From Pedosphaera parvula Ellin514 (lineage in GTDB: Bacteria > Verrucomicrobiota > Verrucomicrobiia > Limisphaerales > Pedosphaeraceae), in NCBI RefSeq assembly GCF_000172555.1, contig NZ_ABOX02000026.1:1-64000 (forward strand): a stretch of DNA of 64,000 nt, written 5' to 3'. How positions within the stretch are numbered: the first letter of the stretch is position 1; every line of letters starts with the position of its first letter. Of the stretch, positions 16,933 through 26,094 are shown piece after piece. The translations under genes were made by a program, and so were the position numbers. Under the pieces are notes generated by a model, which worked only from the letters and a program-made list of their open reading frames with translations, ran no database searches and was not told where the DNA came from.

Positions 16933-19900
16933 ATGCAAAACGTAAACCATTCATTGGTTGTTAAAGGGAACAGAGGTCGCTTGCTGTGGACGATCGCGCT
17001 CGCACATCTGCTGCTGACCGGAACGGTGGCGTTTGCCCAGGTGAATTCGTGGACGAAGCCGACGAGTGGCGCCTGGGAGGAGCCGGTCTGGTCCCTTGGC
17101 ATCCTGCCCAATAGTTCCCAGACCATTGAGATTACCAATGCCGGATTCAAGGCCGTCGGAATCAATCCTTCAACCGCGACCGGTTTTCCAGGTTCACTCA
17201 CCATCAATCACCTGGACATCTTTGGTCCAGCCAATTCGTCCAATACTCTTTTGATGAACTTCTTCGGCACCAATCCGCCCCTGCGCGTACTCAACGGAGT
17301 GAATGTCGGCACCAATGGCCGCATTCTCAATCTGTTCTCCGGCCTGCTGGTGGTCAACGCTGGCCATCTGGCCATCACCAACGGTTCCGTGCAACAGGAG
17401 GGCGGCTTTGTGAGCGTGGGTGACGAAATCGATGTGGACGGCACCTACAACCTGACCAACGGGCTCGTGCAGACTCCCCATCTCGTGGTGGGCGGAGATA
17501 ATAACGTGGGCCTCTTCACCCAGGAGGGAGGCACCAATTCCACGTCTGATCTCGTGGTGCAGGCCGATTCGGCACCGGCCACTTACGATCTGGGCGGAGG
17601 TGTTTTGAATGCCGGGAGCGAGGAGATTTTCAGCAGCCTCACCGCCATGGGCATCTTTAACCAGACGGGCGGGCGCAACACGGTCACCAACACCCTCAGG
17701 CTGGCGGGTTCCGCGGTAAGCAGTAATCCTTTTGGCCCCAGTGTTGCCCTTTACGCGATGAACGGCGGACAACTCTCGGTCGGCACCCTGCTCCTGAATG
17801 CTTACAGTTCCTTTGCGCAGTCCAACGGCACCACTATGGTTTCTGGTGCAGTGGAGTTTAATACGGGCAGTCCTTTTTTCCTCACTACCTCATTCCTGAC
17901 CGGTGGCACGCTGGCGGCGGCGAATGTTAGTTTCAGCGGCGCGGGGGAGGGCCTGGAGCAAACCGGCGGCACTTTGATTGTGAGCAATCTCTTCTCCTTC
18001 GGCGGCTTCACCTTTGAGCCGCCGATTGGCTTTGCGCCCTATGACTTTGCCGGTGGCCTGCTGATGGCGAGCAACATTGAAATCCTGGCGAACTTTTCCA
18101 TCGGCTCTGCCGGTGGGCAGACGCGGCGCATCACCAACCCGGGCTTTTTCCGGCTGGGTGCTGGGGGCACGGTAACCACGGCCACCATCGATGAGCAGTT
18201 GGGACGCTTCATCCTAGCCTCCTCCGCCGCCATCGATATGGGTGCAGGTGCCAGCAAGCTGGCCTTTGCCGACAGCAGCTCGCAGACGTGGGCTGCCGGG
18301 GCCATCCTCTCGATCCTCAACTGGAGCGGTTCCACCAATGGCGGGGGTTCGGACCAGCTCTTCTTCGGCACCAACTCGAGCGGGCTCACCCTGGCGCAAC
18401 TGAGCCAGATCCGGTTTGTCAACCCAGCCGGCTTTCCTCCGGGCAGCACCAACTTTGCCCGTATTCTCAGCACCGGTGAAGTCGTGCCATCGGGCACTCA
18501 GGTCGTAGCCCAGGTGAATTCGTGGACGAAGCCGACGAGTGGCGCCTGGGAGGAGCCGGTCTGGTCCCTTGGCATCCTGCCCAACAGTTCCCAGACCATT
18601 GAGATTACCAATGCTGGATTCAAGGCGGTGGGCATTTTTCCTGCAACCGCGACCGGTTTTCCGGGTTCACTGACCATCAATCACCTGGACATCTTTGGTC
18701 CGGCCAATTCGTCCAATACTCTTTTGATGAACTTCTTCGGCACCAATCCGCCCCTGCGCGTACTCAACGGAGTGAATGTCGGCACCAATGGCCGCATCCT
18801 CAATCTGTTCTCCGGCATGCTGGTGGATGGCGGCCATCTGGGCATCACCAACGGTTCCGTGCAACAGGAAGGCGGCTTTGTGATCGTGGGTGACGAAATT
18901 GATGTGGAGGGAACCTATGACCTCACCAACGGGCTCGTGCAAACTCCCAATATTCTGGTGGACGGAGACATTAACGTGGGCCTCTTTACCCAGGACGGAG
19001 GCACCAATAGCACCACCGACCTGGTGCTGCGGGCCGGTTCCGCTCCAGCCATTTATGATCTGAGCGGAGGTTTTTTAAATGCCGGAAGCGAGGAGATTTT
19101 CAGCAGCCTCACCGCCATGGCCACCTTCAACCAGACGGGCGGGTTCAACACGGTTACCAATACCCTCAGGCTGGAGGGAGCCGCAACGGATCGCAATCCC
19201 TTTGGCCCCAGCGTGGCCCTCTACGCGATGAACGGCGGCCAACTCTCAGCCACCACCCTGCTCCTGGATCCGTACAGTTCCTTTGCGCAGTCCAACGGCA
19301 CCACCACCGTTTCCGGAACGGTGCAGTTTAATGCGCTCAGCCCCTTTTTCCGCACCACCTCCTTCCTGGCCGGTGGCACACTCTCAGCGGCCAATGTTAG
19401 CTTCGCCGGTGCGGGGGAAAACCTGGTGCAAACCGGCGGCACCTTGGTTGTGAGCAATCTCTTCTCCTTCGGCGGCTTTGCCTTCTCCCCGCCGCTGGGC
19501 TTTGCGCTCTACGACTTTATTGGCGGCACATTAATAGCATCCAACATTGAAATCCTGGGCAACTTTTCCATCGATTCCGCTGGCGGGCAGACGCGGCGGA
19601 TCACCAATCCGGGCTTCTTCCGGCTCGGTAGCGGCGGCACCGTGACCACCGCCACCATTGATGAGCGACTGGGACGCTTCATCCTAGCCTCCTCCGCCGC
19701 CATCGATATGGGTGCAGGTGCCAGCAAGCTGGCCTTTGCCGACAGCAGCTCGCAGACGTGGGCCGCCGGGGCCATACTCTCGATCCTCAACTGGAGCGGC
19801 TCCACCAATGGCGGGGGTTCGGACCAGCTCTTCTTCGGCACCAACTCGAGCGGGCTCACCCTGGCGCAACTGAGCCAGATCCGGTTTGTCAATCCGGCCG

Positions 19901-20145
19901 GCTTTCCTCCAGGCAGCACCAACTTTGCACGTATTCTCAGCACCGGTGAAGTCGTGCCATCCGTTCAACCGGTATTGGTTGCCATGAAGCAAGGCACAAC
20001 GATGGTGCTGCAATGGCCCGCCCCCTTCAAACTTCTAACCTCCACGAACGTGCTGGGTCCTTACCTGGTGGTGCCGGGAGCAGTCAGCCCGTATGTGATC
20101 GATATCAAGAGTAGTCCGAAGGCCTTTTTCAGGTTGATGAACTAA
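16933..20145 (+). CDS. Large secreted beta-strand-repeat protein made of two near-identical halves
   Basis: 1070 residues from the ATG at 16933, which follows ACGAGGGGAAACC; an upstream in-frame ATG at 16864 is less likely. Residues ~1-36 (ending TGTVAFAQ) are a signal peptide. Two ~485-residue units follow, both beginning VNSWTKPTSGAWEEPVWSLG and ending with ARILSTGEVVPS. Each holds many short beta-helix-like repeats (LTNGLVQTP, QEGGTNSTSDLVV, NGGQLS). A 60-residue C-terminal module ends SPKAFFRLMN and is shared with other secreted proteins in this window. It is probably a long parallel beta-helix at the surface or released. The ligand or enzyme role is unknown. No autotransporter barrel is present. 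Confidence 0.85.
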   Translation: MQNVNHSLVVKGNRGRLLWTIALAHLLLTGTVAFAQVNSWTKPTSGAWEEPVWSLGILPNSSQTIEITNAGFKAVGINPSTATGFPGSLTINHLDIFGPANSSNTLLMNFFGTNPPLRVLNGVNVGTNGRILNLFSGLLVVNAGHLAITNGSVQQEGGFVSVGDEIDVDGTYNLTNGLVQTPHLVVGGDNNVGLFTQEGGTNSTSDLVVQADSAPATYDLGGGVLNAGSEEIFSSLTAMGIFNQTGGRNTVTNTLRLAGSAVSSNPFGPSVALYAMNGGQLSVGTLLLNAYSSFAQSNGTTMVSGAVEFNTGSPFFLTTSFLTGGTLAAANVSFSGAGEGLEQTGGTLIVSNLFSFGGFTFEPPIGFAPYDFAGGLLMASNIEILANFSIGSAGGQTRRITNPGFFRLGAGGTVTTATIDEQLGRFILASSAAIDMGAGASKLAFADSSSQTWAAGAILSILNWSGSTNGGGSDQLFFGTNSSGLTLAQLSQIRFVNPAGFPPGSTNFARILSTGEVVPSGTQVVAQVNSWTKPTSGAWEEPVWSLGILPNSSQTIEITNAGFKAVGIFPATATGFPGSLTINHLDIFGPANSSNTLLMNFFGTNPPLRVLNGVNVGTNGRILNLFSGMLVDGGHLGITNGSVQQEGGFVIVGDEIDVEGTYDLTNGLVQTPNILVDGDINVGLFTQDGGTNSTTDLVLRAGSAPAIYDLSGGFLNAGSEEIFSSLTAMATFNQTGGFNTVTNTLRLEGAATDRNPFGPSVALYAMNGGQLSATTLLLDPYSSFAQSNGTTTVSGTVQFNALSPFFRTTSFLAGGTLSAANVSFAGAGENLVQTGGTLVVSNLFSFGGFAFSPPLGFALYDFIGGTLIASNIEILGNFSIDSAGGQTRRITNPGFFRLGSGGTVTTATIDERLGRFILASSAAIDMGAGASKLAFADSSSQTWAAGAILSILNWSGSTNGGGSDQLFFGTNSSGLTLAQLSQIRFVNPAGFPPGSTNFARILSTGEVVPSVQPVLVAMKQGTTMVLQWPAPFKLLTSTNVLGPYLVVPGAVSPYVIDIKSSPKAFFRLMN
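17041..19960 (+). repeat. Tandem internal gene duplication (unit ~1.47 kb)
   Basis: The segment starting GTGAATTCGTGGACGAAGCC at 17041 recurs at 18514, offset 1473 bases. The closing GTCGTGCCAT recurs at 18481 and 19951, offset 1470. Long blocks are identical at DNA level (for example 18214-18420 against 19684-19890), which implies recent duplication or gene conversion. The offset stays in frame. Confidence 0.9.
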
Positions 20146-20166
20146 AAGGATTTTTAGAAGAAGTCT

Positions 20167-20469
20167 CTACACATCATGCTTGGCCGCCAGCACCTCGACC
20201 TTTTCCAGCGTAGGTGGTTTGGCCAGCAAGTCAGGGGACTTGTTCATGAGGGCTTCGGCAACGCGACCCGACAAATGCGCCTGCCTGCCGTTCTCATCTG
20301 CAAAGGCGTCAAAGATGCCAAATGTGGATGGCCCCATGCGAATCGCAAACCATTCGAGCGTCCCCGGCTCCTGCCTGACCAAATCCAAACCGCCACGGAG
20401 AAATTTCTCCACCTCCGCTTCTTTTCCCGGCTTTGCTTCCATACGAACAAATAATCCTACGTTAACCAT
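20167..20469 (-). CDS. Antibiotic biosynthesis monooxygenase (ABM) domain protein
   Basis: A 100-residue dimeric alpha/beta-barrel protein. The ATG at 20469 is preceded by AGGAAGGAGATTATT, so the longer frame to 20532 is not used. VNVGLFVRMEAKPGKEAEVEKFL and RQEPGTLEWFAIRMGPSTFGIFDAF match the ABM fold (quinol monooxygenase YgiN type). The later part, LSGRVAEALMNKSPDLLAKPP, also fits the family. These proteins act on quinones or small aromatics, often without a cofactor. It lies 72 bases downstream of the MRJP-like gene on the same strand, a plausible two-gene unit. Confidence 0.85.
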   Translation of the reverse strand: MVNVGLFVRMEAKPGKEAEVEKFLRGGLDLVRQEPGTLEWFAIRMGPSTFGIFDAFADENGRQAHLSGRVAEALMNKSPDLLAKPPTLEKVEVLAAKHDV

Positions 20470-20541
20470 AATAATCTCCTTCCTAATCCGTCTCCGGCTT
20501 TTTGCTTTCTCGATTACTGCCGCAACTCGCAAGCCTACCGC

Positions 20542-21675
20542 TCAGCGCAGCAGAATGGGCTGAGTGCCTATGGCCACGCGAAAGAGCGTGTAAGGCTTGC
20601 GACGAAGGTCCTTCCCGTGATGGAAGCGCGCCTGGCGATGGAATTGGTTTGCCGTGACGTAAATATATCCATCTGTTGCGACTGACAATGTATCCGGCCA
20701 GAGGAGACGCGCATCGTGGGCCACCGTATCCCAAAGCCCATCGGGTGTGCGGCGCAGGATTGCATTGTGCTCGTAATTCGTTGCGTAAATATTTCCCTCA
20801 GCATCCGATTCCAATCCATCCCCAGCGCCGCCCTTGTCCCCATGATCGTTAATCGTCTGGGCGACAGTTTCATCGTCCAGCCAGGGATCGGCCAAAGCCT
20901 CGGTAGCCACGCTGTAAAGCCATCTACTTATCAGTGGGCAGTAATAAAGGCGTGACCCATCAGCGCTGATGGCAATGCCATCGGCACCCACCTTCATCGG
21001 TTGGGTTTTTCCATCCGGGCTGCGCTCCAGAAAAGGAGTGCCCTCGACCACCGGAAGACAGCCTCGCGGCGCACCGGCCTTCGTGGTGGGATGGTCGTGA
21101 AGCCGCCGCCAGCTTTGGCCGGTCCCCAGGTCAACCACGATGATTCCGTTCGGCCCCGTATCGGAGGAGTCAGTGATAAAAGCCATGCCCTCGGCGCCGC
21201 GCCGCAGGTCAAAGCGCATATCATTAAGGTAGCTGGTCGGCAAAACGACATCCTGCGGAAAGAGTATCTTCTTTACGATTGCATCCATCTCCAAATCCAC
21301 ACAAATGAGTTTAGGCCCGCCATATTGGGTCAGCTCGAATCTCGGGCTGCCGGTGTCAAGTATCCATAAACGGTTCGCAGGGTCCACCACCACGCTCTGG
21401 ACCGATATGAAGGCCGCCGCGGGATCAATAGGCACCGAGCGGTTGGCCTCCTCATTTGGAAATGCCACCAGTCGCCCCTTCCAATACTCACATACCGTAT
21501 ATCGAACTTCGTCGCCCCATTTTGGAAAGCAGACAAAAATTCGCCCATCATGAGAAACGGTCACACCGGTCGGCATCGCACCGTCAAAGTAGGCCACCGG
21601 TTCAAGCAGGCCATAGGACTCATCCGCTGGCAGATTCCGTGTTGAGTCTTCCGGGGATAATGTTGCTACAGGCAT
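20542..21675 (-). CDS. Major royal jelly/yellow-family (MRJP) beta-propeller protein
   Basis: A 377-residue protein with the MRJP/yellow organisation: AYFDGAMPTGVTVSHDGRIF with FVCFPKW, VQSVVVDPANRLWILDTGS (residues ~95-112), a GIIVVDLGTGQSWRRLHDHP segment, GIAISADGSRLYYCPLISRW and a final SVATDGYIYVTANQFHRQ. The family is best known from insects but occurs in scattered bacteria. Its bacterial function is uncertain; a six-bladed propeller binding or converting a small ligand is likely, similar to SMP-30/lactonase-like proteins. No signal peptide is visible. It is upstream of the ABM monooxygenase. Confidence 0.83.
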   Translation of the reverse strand: MPVATLSPEDSTRNLPADESYGLLEPVAYFDGAMPTGVTVSHDGRIFVCFPKWGDEVRYTVCEYWKGRLVAFPNEEANRSVPIDPAAAFISVQSVVVDPANRLWILDTGSPRFELTQYGGPKLICVDLEMDAIVKKILFPQDVVLPTSYLNDMRFDLRRGAEGMAFITDSSDTGPNGIIVVDLGTGQSWRRLHDHPTTKAGAPRGCLPVVEGTPFLERSPDGKTQPMKVGADGIAISADGSRLYYCPLISRWLYSVATEALADPWLDDETVAQTINDHGDKGGAGDGLESDAEGNIYATNYEHNAILRRTPDGLWDTVAHDARLLWPDTLSVATDGYIYVTANQFHRQARFHHGKDLRRKPYTLFRVAIGTQPILLR

Positions 21676-21872
21676 GGAAAATACACCATCCTTTCAGAGT
21701 CAGCGTAAGCCTGTCCTCCACCATATCAAAAGGGGTGTTGAACCCATTAGTGAGGAGTCTCTCTGCACGCAAGCAACTTACTTGCGTGATGAAGGTCCAA
21801 ACTCGGCGGCGGAGCCTTCTGAAGAACTGGACTATGAACTCGAATTAATCCATTTTTAAGGTGGAATAGCGG

Positions 21873-22937
21873 GTGAATAAAAACGCACATAAGTGGTCGG
21901 GCGTGATCGCTGCTTTGCTGGCTGCGTTCCTCTTCGGCGCCAGCACGCCGTTCTCCAAGGCGTTCCTGCCGCAGATGAGTCCCCAACTAATGGCGGGACT
22001 GCTCTACCTTTCCTCCGGCGTTGGGCTCGGCGTTTACTGGATTCTGCGTGGACGCAGCAACCGCACGGATAAGGAAGCCCGTTTAACTGGCAAAGATGTA
22101 CCCTGGCTGGCCGGGGCGTTTCTTTCCGGCGGTGTGATTGGGCCGGTTTTGCTTTTAATAGGCTTGCGGGAAACTCCCGCGTCGAGTGCCTCCCTGCTGC
22201 TGAATCTGGAGGGAGTTTTCACCGCCTTGCTCGCCTGGTTTGTGTTCAAGGAGAATTTTGATTCACGCATCGCGGCAGGAATGGCGCTTATTGCCGGAGG
22301 TGGAGTGGTGCTGGCCTGGAACGGTCAACGTATCGAAGGTTTTCCCTGGGGATCATTGGCCATTATTGGAGCCTGCCTCGCGTGGGCCATCGACAATAAC
22401 CTGACCCGAAAAGCGTCGGCCAGTGACCCGGTGCAAATCGCCATGCTCAAGGGCCTGGTGGCAGGAACCGTAAATACGACGCTCGGTCTTTTGCTGGGCA
22501 GCAAACTGCCTGGCCTATCCACGCTGCTGGCTACCAGCTTGATTGGACTCTTTGGATATGGAATAAGCCTCACGCTGTTTATTCGGGGATTGCGCCACAT
22601 TGGAGCGGCCCGGACTGGGGCTTACTTTTCGACCGCACCTTTCATCGGGGCGATTATTTCACTCCTGCTCTTCCGCGACCCTATCACTGCAACGCTGCTC
22701 TTAGCCGGCTGTCTCATGGCCGCTGGCGTCTGGCTGCACCTGACGGAGCACCACGAGCACTGGCACGTTCATGAGCCGCTGGAGCACGAACATCTCCACT
22801 ATCACGACGAGCATCATCATCATGCACATGGCCCCCATGATCCACCAGGCGAACCTCACAGCCATTGGCATCAACACGAACCACTGGGCCATTCCCACCC
22901 ACACCAGCCGGACATCCATCATCGGCATGGTCATTAA
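21873..22937 (+). CDS. DMT-family (EamA) transporter with histidine-rich C-terminal tail
   Basis: 354 residues from a GTG at 21873, with AAGGTGG a few bases upstream. Ten predicted transmembrane helices form two EamA repeats (residues ~8-150 and ~160-290), for example SGVIAALLAAFLFGAS and GSLAIIGACLAWAIDNN. Residues ~292-354 are an extreme His-rich tail (HHEHWHVHEPLEHEHLH and later blocks, ending HHRHGH). EamA proteins export metabolites. The tail suggests binding of Ni, Co or Zn and perhaps metal export or sensing. It is not near a metal operon here. The direction of transport is unproven. Confidence 0.88.
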   Translation: MNKNAHKWSGVIAALLAAFLFGASTPFSKAFLPQMSPQLMAGLLYLSSGVGLGVYWILRGRSNRTDKEARLTGKDVPWLAGAFLSGGVIGPVLLLIGLRETPASSASLLLNLEGVFTALLAWFVFKENFDSRIAAGMALIAGGGVVLAWNGQRIEGFPWGSLAIIGACLAWAIDNNLTRKASASDPVQIAMLKGLVAGTVNTTLGLLLGSKLPGLSTLLATSLIGLFGYGISLTLFIRGLRHIGAARTGAYFSTAPFIGAIISLLLFRDPITATLLLAGCLMAAGVWLHLTEHHEHWHVHEPLEHEHLHYHDEHHHHAHGPHDPPGEPHSHWHQHEPLGHSHPHQPDIHHRHGH

Positions 22938-23112
22938 CATGCGTGCGATGAAACCCTTTTCTCCTCCTTGCTTTTTTCCGGCACAAAAGATGCCGAGTCA
23001 ACAGCATGGTCATGCCCAGGAAAGGCAGACAAGTAGTTAAAACAACATCCAATAGTAGGGTTTTAGTCGATTGTGATTTGGAGCTTGGAGTGGCACATAC
23101 CCATAAGAGTCT

Positions 23113-23628
23113 ATGAAGCCACGGCATAAACCTTTGGACTTCCCCGATATCTTCTATCTGATGGCGGCGGAAGGATGGGTGGAACTCGGTAATCCTGTTG
23201 AAGCCAGCCTGGAATTGGAACAGTTCAACCGCGAGCATCGATCGCATCCGGATGTGCTCATCGTTCGCTGGGCCATTCATGCCGATTTAAAGGACTGGGA
23301 CGCCTGCCTCCAGATCGCCGCCACTCTGGTTAAAACAGCTCCCCGACGCTGCCGCGGCTGGTTGCAATATTCCATCTCGCTCCATCGCCTCGATCGAACA
23401 CAGGAAGCCTACAATAATCTGTTCAAGGTCGCCAAAAAATTCCCCAAGGAATGGGCGATACCTTACAACCTGGCTTGCTATTGCGCCCAACTGGGGAAAA
23501 CGGAAGAAGCCTGGCACTGGTTGGAGCAAGCCTGCCTCGTTGGTATTGCCAAAGATGTGAAACGCACCGCCGTCACTGATCCAGACCTTGAACCCTTGTG
23601 GAAGCAGATGGGGCTGGAGAAGGCGTAA
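23113..23628 (+). CDS. TPR-repeat protein
   Basis: A 171-residue soluble helical protein with about four degenerate tetratricopeptide units: FYLMAAEGWVELGNPVEASLEL, VIRWAIHADLKDWDACLQIA, LQYSISLHRLDRTQEAYNNLF and PYNLACYCAQLGKTEEAWHWLE. TPRs mediate protein-protein contacts, and no enzymatic domain accompanies them. The last residues (DPDLEPLWKQMGL) form the usual closing helix of small bacterial TPR proteins. It sits alone downstream of the EamA transporter, and the stop abuts a receiver-domain remnant on the opposite strand. Partner unknown. Confidence 0.8.
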   Translation: MKPRHKPLDFPDIFYLMAAEGWVELGNPVEASLELEQFNREHRSHPDVLIVRWAIHADLKDWDACLQIAATLVKTAPRRCRGWLQYSISLHRLDRTQEAYNNLFKVAKKFPKEWAIPYNLACYCAQLGKTEEAWHWLEQACLVGIAKDVKRTAVTDPDLEPLWKQMGLEKA

Positions 23629-23629
23629 C

Positions 23630-23834
23630 CAGTCATCAAAACGATTGGCTGCTTCAGGTCCTGCCTCTTAATCGCGTGGGCCAGCTCGACTCCCTTCATC
23701 TTAAGCATGGAATAATCGGTCATTACCAGGTCGCACTTACCCATCTTAGATTTAGCCAGACCTTCGGCTCCATTTCGAGTCGCACCAACCTTGTGTCTGC
23801 CGTGCGATAATTGGAGGCGCACTGTTCCGGCCAA
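23630..23834 (-). pseudogene. Truncated receiver-domain (response regulator) remnant
   Basis: The minus-strand frame reads a receiver core: HKVGATRNGAEGLAKSKMG, CDLVMTDYSMLKMKGVELA with the phospho-acceptor Asp, and QPIVLMTGYAF. The N-terminal acidic-pair strand and the Lys/alpha-5 end are missing, because the frame then runs into the antisense of the TPR gene. No start codon in the right context is seen. It is probably the leftover of a CheY-like gene cut by a rearrangement. Confidence 0.6.
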
Positions 23835-24106
23835 ACTAGCCAGCCTTCATTGGATGCGGGATGAAATGTAGATTTCTGTTTCCACTCTGTGCAATTTGAA
23901 TCAACGGATTGCATGAAATCGGTCGCGCAGTACTGATTGCTACATCAAGCCGATCTGCCTCGTCACGCCTGCCCTGCCCGTTTTAAAAACATGCACTATC
24001 GAGCTTGCAAATAGAAACCCCGCCTTATAAAACTAAAGCACATAATTTCAAACGGCGAATTCCTATACTTGGAGTCCTGCCTGTTTGTTGTACGTGCATC
24101 AGATTT

Positions 24107-26008
24107 ATGAACTCAGATCGCCCCTTTTCCTCCTGGCTACAGGTTATCATCATCACTCTCGGACTTGTCATTGCGCCCACGCTCGCCCTGGCTCAGCGGC
24201 CGATAGGAATCGATGTGTCCGACTACCAGAGCGCGAGCATAAACTGGGCGACCTTAAAGAATACTTACAACATCAGCTTTGCCTGGGCCAAAGCCTCGGA
24301 AGGCACAAGCTCCGGCAGCGGTTCCGGTGGCGGGAATTTCCCAACCTACAACGCCAACGCCAAAGCCGCCGGAGTAATCATCGGCGCTTACCATTATGCC
24401 CGGTATGACTTGCATGCCGGCACATCTGGCGCCACTTCGGAAGCAAATGTGTTCTGGAATGCCATCAAGACTTACACGAAAACTGATGGTCTGACCCTGA
24501 TGCCGATGCTCGATGTTGAGGCCAGCTTCACCAACCAAACCAAAGCCACAATTACGGCATGGGTCAACCAATGGTGTCTCACGGTCTCCAACAACGCGGC
24601 GACTGCCGGCCTCAAGCTCAAACCATGCGTCTATATTTCAAGCTCCAAAGCCGCCACCTATCTTGACAGCACGGTGAACCAATGGAACACAGACATCGCC
24701 AGCTGGTATTCAAACCACGCCACCGCCGAATCCTCGGCGCAGGGAGCGGGAACTCCGATTGGCGGCATTACTCCATGGACCACCTGGCAGTTCTGGCAAT
24801 ACGACGACCAAAACGTCGCTCAAGCTCTCACTACCGGCGATGGCGATATTTTCAACGGCACCCTCGCCCAATTAACTAACAATATGGTGGTAAAACCCCT
24901 CGGGCCCGTCATCACCACCCAGCCTGTGACTATCACAGCCGTTGAAGGCGCGAACGCAAGTTTCACCGTGGCTGCGACCGGCAGCGGGACAATCCACTAC
25001 CAATGGCAGTTTAACGGGACAAACATCGCCACCGCCACGGCCAGCAGGCTTACCCTCACCAATATCGTTATTACGAATGGCGGCGGCTACTCAGTGGCAC
25101 TGACTGACTCGATTGGAACCACCCCCAGTTCCACTGCATATCTCAACGTCCAGATACCTTTGGTCAATGCCGCAGGGAGCATCGTGGCTCCCACCGGCAT
25201 GGTGAACTGGTGGCCGGCGGATGGCAGCGCCAATGACATTTTTGGCACGGCAAACTGCCTCCCGCAGGGCGGATTTTACTACGCACCCGGCGAGAGCGGC
25301 ACCGCTTTCCACTTTGATGGCTCAACCGGCCTGATGACAAACGGCGCTGCAAACCTGGCAGTTCCCTGGACGCTTAGCATGTGGGTCAACCGCCAAGACT
25401 CGCCCCAGACTTCGGCTATCTTGATGTCCGATGGCACCTACTCTTTGAAGCTCGAACAGTACAACGGCACTCACCAGGTGGGATTGACGATTTTGGGCGT
25501 GGGCGATTATGTCTTCAGCCCGGCTTACACCGTCCCGATCGGAACCTGGACCCATTTGGCCTTCGTCGGCACGAGCTCGGGCACCAGCTTATATGCCAAT
25601 GGCATTTACAAAGGTTCGCTTACCAACATTCCCCTGCCCCGCAAGTTTATTGGAGCGGCGTACATTACATCCTCCGCCAAATATGTCGATTTCATGCTGG
25701 GCAGCCTCGATGAAATCATGACCTTCAACCGGGCTTTGAGCGCCTCGGAAATCAGTGCGATTTATTCCTCAGGCAGCGCAGGAATGGTTCGGGCGCCTCA
25801 GATTGTCAGTTCCCTGTCTTCCGGCCCGAACCAGATGACCCTCAAATTCAAAGGTCAAACCGGCAAAAATTACACCCTTTACTCTTCCACCAACCTGATT
25901 GACTGGATCTCATTGGGAAATGTCGCGAACACCCTTGGCACCAATCAATACATCGACACCTCCGCCACCAACGATCAGGAATTCTATCGCCTCTCGCAGA
26001 CCTATTAA
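24107..26008 (+). CDS. Secreted GH25 lysozyme with Ig-like and LamG domains
   Basis: 633 residues from the ATG at 24107, which places the signal peptide (ending APTLALAQ, ~29) correctly; an ATG at 24005 is less likely. Residues ~30-265 are a GH25 muramidase: GIDVSDYQSASINW, AWAKASEG, GAYHYARYD, PMLDVEAS (catalytic D-x-E) and TTWQFWQYDD. An Ig-like domain (~270-365, VTAVEGANASFTVAATGSG style) and a LamG/concanavalin-like domain (~380-555, with AAYITSSAKYVDFMLGSLDE) follow. The last ~70 residues carry the shared module ending DQEFYRLSQTY. It would cleave peptidoglycan outside the cell, in predation, debris use or self-remodelling. The lectin-like modules may target it. Confidence 0.9.
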   Translation: MNSDRPFSSWLQVIIITLGLVIAPTLALAQRPIGIDVSDYQSASINWATLKNTYNISFAWAKASEGTSSGSGSGGGNFPTYNANAKAAGVIIGAYHYARYDLHAGTSGATSEANVFWNAIKTYTKTDGLTLMPMLDVEASFTNQTKATITAWVNQWCLTVSNNAATAGLKLKPCVYISSSKAATYLDSTVNQWNTDIASWYSNHATAESSAQGAGTPIGGITPWTTWQFWQYDDQNVAQALTTGDGDIFNGTLAQLTNNMVVKPLGPVITTQPVTITAVEGANASFTVAATGSGTIHYQWQFNGTNIATATASRLTLTNIVITNGGGYSVALTDSIGTTPSSTAYLNVQIPLVNAAGSIVAPTGMVNWWPADGSANDIFGTANCLPQGGFYYAPGESGTAFHFDGSTGLMTNGAANLAVPWTLSMWVNRQDSPQTSAILMSDGTYSLKLEQYNGTHQVGLTILGVGDYVFSPAYTVPIGTWTHLAFVGTSSGTSLYANGIYKGSLTNIPLPRKFIGAAYITSSAKYVDFMLGSLDEIMTFNRALSASEISAIYSSGSAGMVRAPQIVSSLSSGPNQMTLKFKGQTGKNYTLYSSTNLIDWISLGNVANTLGTNQYIDTSATNDQEFYRLSQTY

Positions 26009-26094
26009 TAGTCACCGCCCTGGTTCATGTCGCCTAGGATTTGCCTGGAAGAGATTTCTGAAGGCGAATCGGAATCAGCCATCAGTGAAATGGA

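Noticed and set aside
22714-23280. A 188-codon minus frame opposite the His-rich tail and the TPR gene
   Set aside because: Its composition is the antisense of His codons (Met/Val/Asp-rich), and it has no start context.
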